DNA of 64,000 bases from CAZJCK01 sp964544635 (GTDB lineage: Bacteria > Zixibacteria > MSB-5A5 > GN15 > FEB-12): contig CAZJCK010000004.1 of assembly GCA_964544635.1 (NCBI GenBank), positions 1 through 64,000 of the forward strand, in the 5' to 3' direction. A model generated the notes under the pieces. It ran no database searches and was not told the origin of the DNA. It was given only the letters and a program-made list of their open reading frames with translations. Shown here in pieces: positions 42,235 to 50,869 of the stretch. Position 1 is the first letter of the stretch, and each line of letters starts with the position of its first letter. The position numbers and the translations under genes were made by a program.

Positions 42235-43794
42235 CTATCGTGTGCATACAAGGTTGCGTCCCTCCCCCTTGGCTTGGTACAATGCTTCATCGGTTACCGA
42301 CACCAGTTCTTCGTGCGAATGACCGTTCTCGGGGAATGAGCTGACCCCCACCGAAACGGTAATGCGGATCTTGCCGTATTTGCCGGCATCGAACACCGCC
42401 CGTTCGACATGCTCGCGGATCCGTTCGGCAATGATACGGGCTTCTTTGACCGTCGTTTGCGGCAGAATGACGACAAACTCCTCGCCGCCGTAGCGGGCGA
42501 AGATATCGACATCACGGATGCAACCCTTGATGATCTTGGAAAGTCCGGCCAGGACCATGTTACCGATCTCGTGCCCGTAAGAATCGTTGAGTTTCTTGAA
42601 CCAGTCGATGTCGACCATGATCAGTGAGAGCGGCAGTTGGTAGCGGACGGCGCGGCGTTTTTCTTCCTGCAGTTTCTGCACGAAATAGCGGTAGTTGTAG
42701 GTTTCGGTCAGTTCGTCGATAATCGTCATCTCTTCCGTGCGGCGGTGCAACTGTGCGTTTTCCAAAGCCAGGGCGGCTGAACGCGCCACCGTGGTGAGCA
42801 ACTGGAGGTCGCGTTCACGGAAGAAGTCGGTGCTCGTTGCCTCGGCGACCAGGACTCCCTTGACGCGACCGCGCGACAACATCGGCACCAGCATGGCCGA
42901 GTGCGATGTCTCTACCAGCGCACCGTAGTCGTCGCGGGTGGTGATATCCTTGACGCGAATCGGCTCGCCCACGGTGGAAACCCGCTGGATCAGCTCGGCG
43001 TTCTCCATCTCCAGTGGACGTGCATGCAGGTTCTTGTGTCCATCGAAACTGCTGGCCCGAACGTACAGCTTACCCCGGTCGTCCTTGAGTATCACGGCAA
43101 ACTGGGGGTACTGCAGAATGGTGCCGAGCATGCGCATGATCTCCTTGATCAAACCGTCGGAGTCGAGAATGGAGGCCAGCGAGCGGGAGTTTTCGTAGAT
43201 CATCTCGAGCTGCGCCTGCGATTTCTCTAATTCGGCCGTGCGCATATTCAGGGTGTCGAACAGCTTCATCAGGCGCTTCTCGCTTCGCCGCATGTAGTCC
43301 GAGGCATAACTGATCGCCAGGAAGTAGACCAGCACAAAGGCGGTCTGCATTGACAGGTTGAACATGCTGTCGAGATCGATCTGGGTGAAGACGGATATGA
43401 TATAGGTCGCAACGACCAGCGCTGCCGTCGTCAGCGCGAACGGAAATGTAAGCACATACACCGCAACCGAAATCGTCAGGTAATACAACAGAAAGAATGG
43501 TGAGGGCATGCCGCCGGCATGCAATACCAAAGTCGGCACCAGAATCAGGTCATAGATGATTGCCGAAAGGTAGGCCAGCTTGAGGTCGAAACGCCCCATG
43601 ATGGCAATACCATATACGGCCAGGTGCACCGCGAAGGTACCCAAAACAACGTAAAATACAATACGATCGGCGGGCGGGTAGTCGCCAAAGAGCGCAAACC
43701 AGCCGATTCCCAGCAGCGTCATGACGCGAGCCAGCATGTAGATGACGTCAATACGCGGCAGGAGGGTCTTATTTCGGTCGAGAAATAGTTGCAT
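42235..43794 (-). CDS. Membrane GAF-GGDEF diguanylate cyclase
   Basis: 519 aa. Five to six TM helices (about 12-165), a coiled coil near 170-205, a GAF domain (about 210-345) and a GGDEF domain. The active site is RYGGEEFVVILPQ, intact for c-di-GMP synthesis. An inhibitory I-site RDVD lies five residues before GGEEF, so product inhibition is expected. First gene of the cell-wall run, which could tie its level to wall turnover, though this may be only position. Confidence 0.94.
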   Translation of the reverse strand: MQLFLDRNKTLLPRIDVIYMLARVMTLLGIGWFALFGDYPPADRIVFYVVLGTFAVHLAVYGIAIMGRFDLKLAYLSAIIYDLILVPTLVLHAGGMPSPFFLLYYLTISVAVYVLTFPFALTTAALVVATYIISVFTQIDLDSMFNLSMQTAFVLVYFLAISYASDYMRRSEKRLMKLFDTLNMRTAELEKSQAQLEMIYENSRSLASILDSDGLIKEIMRMLGTILQYPQFAVILKDDRGKLYVRASSFDGHKNLHARPLEMENAELIQRVSTVGEPIRVKDITTRDDYGALVETSHSAMLVPMLSRGRVKGVLVAEATSTDFFRERDLQLLTTVARSAALALENAQLHRRTEEMTIIDELTETYNYRYFVQKLQEEKRRAVRYQLPLSLIMVDIDWFKKLNDSYGHEIGNMVLAGLSKIIKGCIRDVDIFARYGGEEFVVILPQTTVKEARIIAERIREHVERAVFDAGKYGKIRITVSVGVSSFPENGHSHEELVSVTDEALYQAKGEGRNLVCTR

Positions 43795-44221
43795 CCGCAG
43801 TTACCGTCTTATGTGCACTGTATCGACAGAAACGGCGGTTTGTTGATTGCAGGAGAACGATCTAACCGGTTGCGGCAGTCCCCCTTTCGGGGATCGACCG
43901 GGCCAGGCTGCGGATCTAGACGCTCATATGGCGAGGCCAATCAGAAGAACATCGGTGGCCACGGCAGGCCCCCGACATTCGGCAGGAAGCCGGCGAGACC
44001 CTTGTAACTCACTGAAACGATAGTTGTTAGCACCATAGTGACGGCTAAAAGGAGAATAAACCTGAGGGATCGCCACCCTTGTGCCGCCGGTCGATGACTC
44101 CGATGCGGGCAGCTCCAGTCGGCCGGCCGTTTTTTGCTGGTCATGCTGTTGTCGACAGCATAATATTGCGTAACAGTAACTGCGCCGGCCTCGTAAACGG
44201 TGATAAAAGGACCATTTAGCT
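43795..44221. other. Intergenic stretch with one doubtful small ORF and an inverted repeat
   Basis: A minus-strand frame (43941-44144, 67 aa) has one hydrophobic helix (FILLLAVTMVLTTIVSV) but no ribosome site. Its start overlaps an inverted repeat ATGCTGT-N5-ACAGCAT at 44143-44161. The repeat also sits about 60 bp upstream of the bactofilin-like gene and could be its operator. Nothing else is recognised. Confidence 0.35.
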
Positions 44222-45505
44222 GTGCTCAACCGATCCCGAACATTCCTCACCGTCGCCCTTGCAGTCGTCTGCTGCCTTATCTCCGGCGCAGCCGCGACCG
44301 AATACGACACCGCCGACCGTCTCCATATCTCCAACCTGCACCATATCAACGACGATTATGTGAGCTGGAGCGAACGGTTGCTGGTTGACGGTCTGATCGA
44401 TGGTGACATGATTTCCGGATCGGGCGATATCACTATCAACGGCACAGTGGGCGGTTCGGCAAACCTGTTCGCGGCACAGATTCACCACTTCGGCACGATC
44501 GATCGCTCCCTGCGCATCTTCGCGCAGTCGGCCGACATCGACGGCACTGTCGGCGGCTCGGTCATGGCTTTCGCCATGGATCTCACGCTCGGCAGACCAT
44601 CGGTGGTGACTCGCGATGTCAGTGTCTTTGGCACTACCGTGAAGCTGCGGGGCACCGTGGGGGGGCGCGTGCTGGCCTATGCAGAGAACATATCCATCAG
44701 CGGACGAATCACCGGCGATGTCGAGATCAAGGCGGAGCAGCTCGAACTGATCGCACCGGCTGTCATCGAGGGAAATCTCATTTACACCTCGGAACGGGAG
44801 ATGTTTATCGACGATACCACCGGTGTGACAATTGTCGGCGGCATCGAGTGGAAACGGCCATCCGATCGGGATGAGTCGGAGGACGACGGCAACGCCGTGG
44901 CCGGCATCGCCATGACGACCGGAAAGCTGCTGGCGGCATTCATCTTCGGTATTATCATGATGGCCCTGTCGCGACGCCATGCCGATGCTGCGTTCCGGTC
45001 GCTGCAGAATCGCCTGACCACCTCCCTGGCCGCCGGCGTCGTCACCCTGCTGGCCTTTGTCTTCGCCGTCATTGTGCTGATCATCGCGCTGGCCATGCTG
45101 ATAAGCGGCACCATTATAGCCGCCTCGGAAAACGCCACCGTGGGTGCCTTCATCTTCTCGCTGTCAGTGATTGCGCTGCCGATCAGCAGCTTCGTCTCGG
45201 TGGCGGGGGGGGTGCTGTTTTACTCCGGTAAGATCATTGCCGGGTTCCTGATCGGCTACTGGATCATGTGCCGCCGTTCACCCGACTGCCGCCCGCTCGG
45301 CAAAGGACAGCTTTTTCTCGGTCTGCTCATCCTCTTTCTGGTCTTCGCCATACCGTACGCCGGGTTTGTCGTCTACCTGGCGGTGAGTATTCTCGGTATG
45401 GGTGCGATTGTGCTGGGGATCAGGTACTGTCAACAAACCGGAACGGCTGCCGGCGACGGGCGCGCTTCGCCGCCCCCGCCGATTCCCCCCGGCTCGACTC
45501 AATAG
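44222..45505 (+). CDS. Bactofilin-like polymer-forming domain with C-terminal membrane helices
   Basis: 427 aa. Signal peptide 1-26. Residues 45-200 show a repetitive short-strand pattern (GSGDITINGTVGGSANL, SADIDGTVGGSVM, GTTVKLRGTVGGRVLA, ISISGRITGDVEI), the right-handed beta-helix of polymer-forming/bactofilin proteins. From about 238 there are five or more TM helices, with a Pro-rich cytoplasmic tail. Bactofilins are usually cytoplasmic and soluble, so here the helix would lie outside the membrane. GTG start, AAAGGA ten bases upstream. Role unknown; a periplasmic scaffold is possible. Confidence 0.75.
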   Translation: MLNRSRTFLTVALAVVCCLISGAAATEYDTADRLHISNLHHINDDYVSWSERLLVDGLIDGDMISGSGDITINGTVGGSANLFAAQIHHFGTIDRSLRIFAQSADIDGTVGGSVMAFAMDLTLGRPSVVTRDVSVFGTTVKLRGTVGGRVLAYAENISISGRITGDVEIKAEQLELIAPAVIEGNLIYTSEREMFIDDTTGVTIVGGIEWKRPSDRDESEDDGNAVAGIAMTTGKLLAAFIFGIIMMALSRRHADAAFRSLQNRLTTSLAAGVVTLLAFVFAVIVLIIALAMLISGTIIAASENATVGAFIFSLSVIALPISSFVSVAGGVLFYSGKIIAGFLIGYWIMCRRSPDCRPLGKGQLFLGLLILFLVFAIPYAGFVVYLAVSILGMGAIVLGIRYCQQTGTAAGDGRASPPPPIPPGSTQ

Positions 45506-47208
45506 CCGCCGGAGCTGCCGCGCCCGCGCGGATCTGCCTTCGACACCAGCATACCGCCCGAGGTATACTGCACGACATTCATCTCGCCCATCGGCGACCG
45601 TTCTTTTACCATGTGACCATATTGAATGAGCGCCTGGGTTGTCTGGATGGGAAAGCCGCCCTGTTCCATGTACAGCATGTCCGGCAGCCACTGGTGATGC
45701 ACCCGCGGCGCCTCGACCAGCGCGCTCAGGCTCATCGTGAAGCGCGAATAGTTCAGTATTCCCTGTGCCACAGTACTGATGATTTTCGAACCGCCCGGTG
45801 AACCGAGCGCCATCACCGGTTCATCCCCTTTAAGGACCAGCGTCGGTGACATACTCGAGAGCATCCGCTTGCCCGGTTCGATGCGGTTGGCTTCGCCGGT
45901 GATCAATCCGAACTGATCGGGCACCCCCGGGCTGACCGAAAAGTCGTTCATCTCGTTGTTCAACAGGAAGCCGCCGCCGGCTACCATCAGTTGGGCGCCA
46001 TACGACGAGTTGAGGGTGTAAGTCAGCGCCACCATGTTACCCTGATTGTCGCATACCGACAGGTGGGTGGTACTCTCGCTTTCCGGCAACGGCGGCGTAC
46101 CGGGACCTATCTCCTCGGAGTTGTGCGCTTCGCCTGGTTCTATCATGCTGCGGCGCATCGCCACATATTCGGAATCCAGCAGACCGGTGGGGATGGATAC
46201 AAAGGCGGGATCGCCGAGGTAACGCGAGCGATCAGCAAACGCCAGTCGCGAGGCCTCGGCGAACAGGTGGAGGTACTCGGGCGACACCTGTGACATCAAC
46301 GACATATCATACGGTTCGAGAATCGACAGTATCTGGCCGATGACTATGCCACCCGACGATGGCGGCGGCATGGAATAGATCGTCAGGGAGTCGAAATCAA
46401 ACCGGATCGGTTCACGCCAGACCGGCTTATATCCGGCCAGGTCCTCAAGCGTGATGAGGCCGCCGCGACGCTGCATCGAGGAATCGATAAGATTGGCTAC
46501 GAAGCCGGTATAAAACTCGTCAGCGCCCTCGGTTGCGATCAGGTAGAGGGTGCGGGCCAACTCCGGCTGCACCAGGCGTTCGCCCGGTGCCGGGGGACGG
46601 CCATTGGGGAAAAACGTCGCCGCGGTTACCGAGTCATGCTGCAACAGCGGGTAATATTCGGCGAGTGACTCGGCCAGGCCATCATCGATGACAAAACCGG
46701 TATCGGCCAGGGCGCGGGCCGGCTGAACGAGAGCCTCCCACTCCATGCTGCCGAACCGCTTGTGCAACTGCCATAACCCGGCCACCGTGCCGGGAACACC
46801 GACTGCCTTTGCGCCAACCAGCGAGGCCTCTTCGTCAATCGTACCGTCGGCCGTGAGGTACATCGAATCGGTTGCGGCCTCCGGCGCAGTTTCGCGGAAA
46901 TCGAGACTGGTCACCGTGCCGCCGGAACCGTCACGCAGCAGGGCGAAGCCACCGCCGCCGATGTTGCCGGCCTGGGGATGGACCACCGCCAGTGCGAAGG
47001 CGGTAGCAACAGCGGCGTCAAACGCATTGCCGCCGTCCGCAAAGATCTGTTCGCCGACCTTGGTGGCAATCGGTGCCGCGCTGGCCAGCGCCCCGCCCTG
47101 GTATTGCTGCGTAACCTGGAGCTGCTCGCAACCGGCAATCGCCAGTAGCAGGACGACCGTCGCCGCAAACAGCATGCAGGCGCGACGCAACACAGTACGA
47201 TCTGTCAT
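45499..47208 (-). CDS. ggt: Gamma-glutamyltransferase (lipoprotein)
   Basis: Ntn-hydrolase of 569 aa. Lipobox LAIAGC near residue 26. The large subunit has GGNAFDAAVA and GNIGGGGF. The autoprocessing site is in ESTTHLSV, where the first Thr of TTH becomes the nucleophile of the small subunit; GSPGGSKI follows. It cleaves gamma-glutamyl bonds of glutathione and related peptides in the periplasm. The ATG after AGGAG is preferred over one nine codons upstream. Its 3' end overlaps the convergent bactofilin-like gene by 7 bp. Confidence 0.95.
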   Translation of the reverse strand: MTDRTVLRRACMLFAATVVLLLAIAGCEQLQVTQQYQGGALASAAPIATKVGEQIFADGGNAFDAAVATAFALAVVHPQAGNIGGGGFALLRDGSGGTVTSLDFRETAPEAATDSMYLTADGTIDEEASLVGAKAVGVPGTVAGLWQLHKRFGSMEWEALVQPARALADTGFVIDDGLAESLAEYYPLLQHDSVTAATFFPNGRPPAPGERLVQPELARTLYLIATEGADEFYTGFVANLIDSSMQRRGGLITLEDLAGYKPVWREPIRFDFDSLTIYSMPPPSSGGIVIGQILSILEPYDMSLMSQVSPEYLHLFAEASRLAFADRSRYLGDPAFVSIPTGLLDSEYVAMRRSMIEPGEAHNSEEIGPGTPPLPESESTTHLSVCDNQGNMVALTYTLNSSYGAQLMVAGGGFLLNNEMNDFSVSPGVPDQFGLITGEANRIEPGKRMLSSMSPTLVLKGDEPVMALGSPGGSKIISTVAQGILNYSRFTMSLSALVEAPRVHHQWLPDMLYMEQGGFPIQTTQALIQYGHMVKERSPMGEMNVVQYTSGGMLVSKADPRGRGSSGGY

Positions 47209-47231
47209 ACCGTCAACTCCTGTGCTGTCAC

Positions 47232-49412
47232 TCAACGCTTCTCAACCAGAAAGATGGCGCCGTCGGGAATGTTAATCGTCATCTGGATACCGTCGGCCAG
47301 TTCCTTCGCGGTCACCTTGATCGGCTCGGTCTCCTCCCCTTCGAACAGGCGCGTGAGTTTGACACGGGCCGAACGGAAACCGAACTTCTTGAGGTCGACG
47401 CGGATGATGACATCCTTGCGGGTGGCCTCATAGCTGTCCGACAACTCACCGGCCGGCGGCGCCACGATGAACATGAGGCCGCGCTTTTCACCCATCTGGA
47501 CACCGATATCGACCGACGGATCGCTGCAGTGCATCGCCGACACCAGCCCCTCGCTCTCGAGGGTCGACTCGGTAAACATCAGCTTGTGGTGATGGCCGCC
47601 GGAGGCGATGTCGTAGGTGAACAAGTAGAGCTTGCCTTTGTAACGCGACGACACGGCGCCCAGGGTCTTCTTGCCCGACTTGACCAGCGAGCGGGTCTTG
47701 GAATCGTCGTTACCGCGAATGTAGCCGTAGGTATACGACGGAAAGTCGCCGAACTTGTGTTCGATAGTCGAGATGCCGTAGTCACAGGTCGTCTTCATGC
47801 GGAAATGGTTGGCGAGGATCTGGCAGTCCTTGAAGTTTTCGTCATACTTCGGCATCAGGCCGCAGAGGATGACCACCGCGCCCTCCTTGACGAGGTTGAC
47901 GATCTCTTCCTGGTCACGTTCGGACATGACCTCGGTGCTGGGGATGAACAACAGCTTGTATTTGTTCATCGTACTCCACTCGCGGTTCTCGCGCACCCCC
48001 CAGTTCATTTTGAGGCGCATGAGATCGCGGCAGAAACCGACGGTGGAGTCGTCAAGCAGACGCTTGATATATGGGAAGTCCTTTTCGCTGTCGGTTTCGC
48101 GCATCCAGTAGTAGAGCCGGTTGCCGACGACGGCGATTTCGGTAGGGGCGTCCATATCCTCGAGTCCGATTTCAGACATGGCGAGATTGAAGTTCTTGGC
48201 GATTTCGTAGCCTTCGCTGACAGTACCGTCGTTGCGCAACGGCGCGCCGTACCAGTGATCACGGTCGACAAACATGTACTGGTTCAGCCCCTTGAAACCG
48301 GCCGACAGGCCGGCGGCGAGATAAAAGCGACGCTGGTTATTGTCGACCGGCGCGACGTGCTGCTCCCGTTCCGGGTCAGTTGCGGCTGATCCGGAGGTGA
48401 ACGACGAGGCGTACGCAAAGCCGTACTCCTCCCTGAGGAAGCGGGCCTTGACCGAGAGGTCGAAGTAGGAGCCTTCCGGAAAGACATTCGCCCCGAGGAA
48501 GGGAGAGCGGTCTTCAGGCACCAGGTTGAAGGCCGGAAGCAAGTCGCCACCGCGAAAATAGAGGGATCGGAATATGAGCGGCTCGACCGTATAGGCCTGA
48601 AACAGATCCTCGAGCTGTTCGAGATAAGTGCGCAGCATGTACTGGCGGAAGTGCTGCCAGTCGAGCACCTTCGGGTAGTCGCTGATCGCGAGCTTGTCGA
48701 ACTTGCGCGGCGGTTCGACCTCCTCGAAGCTCTTGTTCTTTTCCTTGTAGGCCTGGTTGAGCTTCTTGATATCCTCGTACTGACGTTCGAGAAATTCCGG
48801 GTAGAAACTCCTGAGCACATCCTGGTTGTAGTCGGCGCTGTCCGGCTCGATAAGACGGCCGTACGACGTTTCATAATCCAGCTCGACCATGAAAACCGGG
48901 CCGCGCGGGTGGATGTAGTTTTTCGTGACTTCGATGACCGACTTGAAGTAGTTGCGCAGGTGATACTGATAGTTGGTGTGCAGGTAGCTGGGCAGATAGC
49001 CGGCGTCAACCCCACAATCGTCGGGCAGCTTCACCTCTTCACCGTCGGCTCCCCGCGCAAACACTTTCAGATCGGAGAACAGGTATTTAGGCAGACCGGC
49101 ATATCGCAACTGACCATGGACCTGCGGGCCGGGACGAAGAATGACCTTGAAGCCAAACTCGCGCGCCAGCTCGAGGAATACAACCAGATCCTTTTTAGGA
49201 TCGGAAAGTCCGTTAAAGTCGTAGTGCTTACGCTCATCCTGATGCACGTTCCAGGGTACGGCGGTGGAGATGATCCGAAATCCGGCTCGTTTGATTCGCT
49301 CGAAACAGATCGACCAATATCGCTTTTCCACCCGGAAGTAATGCAATTCGGCAGAAAACGGATGATAGGTTTCCTTACCGATGGAGAACTTGTTACCGAT
49401 AACGCCTAACAT
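47232..49412 (-). CDS. GH35-like beta-galactosidase-family protein with altered catalytic motifs
   Basis: 726 aa, no signal peptide. The N-terminal barrel follows GH35: FSAELHYFRVEKRYW, VPWNVHQDE and LRPGPQVHGQ. The usual ENEYG acid/base motif reads VELDYE and the conserved AEW after RPGPY is HGQL, so known catalytic and substrate residues are missing. Residues 350-560 resemble the GH42 middle and trimerisation regions. AAGGG precedes the ATG. It is encoded 23 bp upstream of ggt and is probably co-transcribed. It may be inactive, or act on another substrate by a different residue set. Confidence 0.75.
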   Translation of the reverse strand: MLGVIGNKFSIGKETYHPFSAELHYFRVEKRYWSICFERIKRAGFRIISTAVPWNVHQDERKHYDFNGLSDPKKDLVVFLELAREFGFKVILRPGPQVHGQLRYAGLPKYLFSDLKVFARGADGEEVKLPDDCGVDAGYLPSYLHTNYQYHLRNYFKSVIEVTKNYIHPRGPVFMVELDYETSYGRLIEPDSADYNQDVLRSFYPEFLERQYEDIKKLNQAYKEKNKSFEEVEPPRKFDKLAISDYPKVLDWQHFRQYMLRTYLEQLEDLFQAYTVEPLIFRSLYFRGGDLLPAFNLVPEDRSPFLGANVFPEGSYFDLSVKARFLREEYGFAYASSFTSGSAATDPEREQHVAPVDNNQRRFYLAAGLSAGFKGLNQYMFVDRDHWYGAPLRNDGTVSEGYEIAKNFNLAMSEIGLEDMDAPTEIAVVGNRLYYWMRETDSEKDFPYIKRLLDDSTVGFCRDLMRLKMNWGVRENREWSTMNKYKLLFIPSTEVMSERDQEEIVNLVKEGAVVILCGLMPKYDENFKDCQILANHFRMKTTCDYGISTIEHKFGDFPSYTYGYIRGNDDSKTRSLVKSGKKTLGAVSSRYKGKLYLFTYDIASGGHHHKLMFTESTLESEGLVSAMHCSDPSVDIGVQMGEKRGLMFIVAPPAGELSDSYEATRKDVIIRVDLKKFGFRSARVKLTRLFEGEETEPIKVTAKELADGIQMTINIPDGAIFLVEKR

Positions 49413-49585
49413 ATAAACCCTTATATTTTAACGACTTAGCTGTTTCTATCAGGGGCCAGACAACCATCCATAATACCCATATGGCGAGATAAAGTCAACC
49501 CAATTTAGCTAACCGCATGATGCTCTTGTGCTTACAGCGGCGACCTAACAGGGCTGCTCAAGTCTACATTTCTTTTTCGCGGGGA

Positions 49586-49616
49586 CAAAAAAGCCCCCGC
49601 CGAATGGCGGGGGCTT
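49586..49616 (-). terminator. Intrinsic terminator of the T9SS-tail protein gene
   Basis: AAGCCCCCGCC/GGCGGGGGCTT, perfect 11-bp stem, 4-nt loop, followed by Ts on the minus strand. Confidence 0.92.
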
Positions 49617-49639
49617 CGATTACTCTGTGCGTAAGCTGA

Positions 49640-50548
49640 TTACTTCAGAAGCATCATCTTCCTGGTATCAACATGCTCGCCGGCAGTCAGCTTATAGAAA
49701 TAGATACCACTGGCAACACTGCCGCCGGACTGATCGGTACCATCCCACTCTACTTTGTAGGTGTTGGCATCCAGCGGGGCGTCGAGCAGGGTATTAACCT
49801 TCTGTCCGAGCACATTAAACACATCGAGGCGTACCCATTCGCGTGACGGTACGGAGAACTCGATCGTCGTGGTCGGGTTGAAGGGGTTCGGATAGTTCTG
49901 GCTCAGGCTAAAGCTGTTCGGTACAGCGCCGCCGGTCGCGGTCGCACTCGAAACGTCGGCAATCGTAATAGAGCCCCCCGGGCCATACGGCCAGACCGGC
50001 TTGAACCCTTGTGGCGGGTTAACTTTGTTAATGAACGTCCAGACCGAGTTGGCGTTGAACTGGTTGGTGTCGATTACGATGACATCAGAGGTCGACCAGG
50101 TCGGATCGACCGAGAAATGGTACGTCGCAATCAGCCGGCGACCGGAAGCATCGCCGGGAGCGATACCAAATAGGCGCGCTCCGGCGAAATAGAAACGTTT
50201 GTTGGCATTGGTGGTGGCAAGACTACCGTCTTCAAAATAGCCGACCGCCAGATCAAACCAGTCGTCTTCAATGACGGCCGGGGAGCCGGCGGAGTCGAGA
50301 ACGAGGAGTGCCGGATTGGGTGAGTTGTTCCATGTAAATCCACAATTCATGCCCTTCAGGGAGTCATCAAAAAACGCCCACAGCTCCAGCTTGAATGTGT
50401 ACTTACTGGAGCCGGCATCCGGCTGATCACCGGGCACCAGCACGAGGTCGACGGTATCGGTAATGCCGAAGTCGGGCTGCGCCAGGGCACTGCCGCCGGC
50501 AAACAGCATCAGGCCGAGCAGCGCGGCGAGAAATACTTTACCTTTCAT
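49640..50548 (-). CDS. Secreted protein with type IX-like C-terminal sorting domain
   Basis: 302 aa. Signal peptide 1-24 (ending GSALAQ). The body is beta-rich, with no catalytic motif recognised (a cohesin-like fold is possible). The last 85 residues are a classical FlgD-Ig/T9SS type A tail: NYPNPFNPTTTIEFSVP, VRLDVFNVLGQKV, YKVEWDGTDQSGG and GIYFYKLTAG, ending KMMLLK. This tail directs export and surface anchoring in FCB bacteria; the machinery is not in the window. ATG chosen by GGAGG ten bases upstream. Confidence 0.85.
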   Translation of the reverse strand: MKGKVFLAALLGLMLFAGGSALAQPDFGITDTVDLVLVPGDQPDAGSSKYTFKLELWAFFDDSLKGMNCGFTWNNSPNPALLVLDSAGSPAVIEDDWFDLAVGYFEDGSLATTNANKRFYFAGARLFGIAPGDASGRRLIATYHFSVDPTWSTSDVIVIDTNQFNANSVWTFINKVNPPQGFKPVWPYGPGGSITIADVSSATATGGAVPNSFSLSQNYPNPFNPTTTIEFSVPSREWVRLDVFNVLGQKVNTLLDAPLDANTYKVEWDGTDQSGGSVASGIYFYKLTAGEHVDTRKMMLLK

Positions 50549-50781
50549 TCTATGTATGCCTCCATAGCAAAAAAAATTGTCCACGTTATAACTTCATCTT
50601 TCCTCAAACAAATACGATAACAATAGTCGTTAACCGTTCCTCCTTCTCAAAGTTCCCCTAGATACACTAAGTTGGCTATCTCAATAGACGTTCTTATCCG
50701 TGCGTACGTTTGCCGCCATAAAATAATAGCTGAGGCAAGAATACGAGTCAATAAGAGATTGACTCAATCTGCAAAAAACAC

Positions 50782-50820
50782 GAGAAATGCGAACGGTTCA
50801 CTAAACCGTTCGCATTTCTC
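50782..50820 (-). terminator. Strong intrinsic terminator of the subtilase gene
   Basis: Perfect 17-bp stem with a 5-nt loop, followed on the minus strand by TGTTTTTT. Unusually long and perfect compared with the others here. Confidence 0.92.
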
Positions 50821-50869
50821 AATTCCGTCACAATGGCCCGGTTGCGGCCGTTATTGGTCTTACTTCAGA

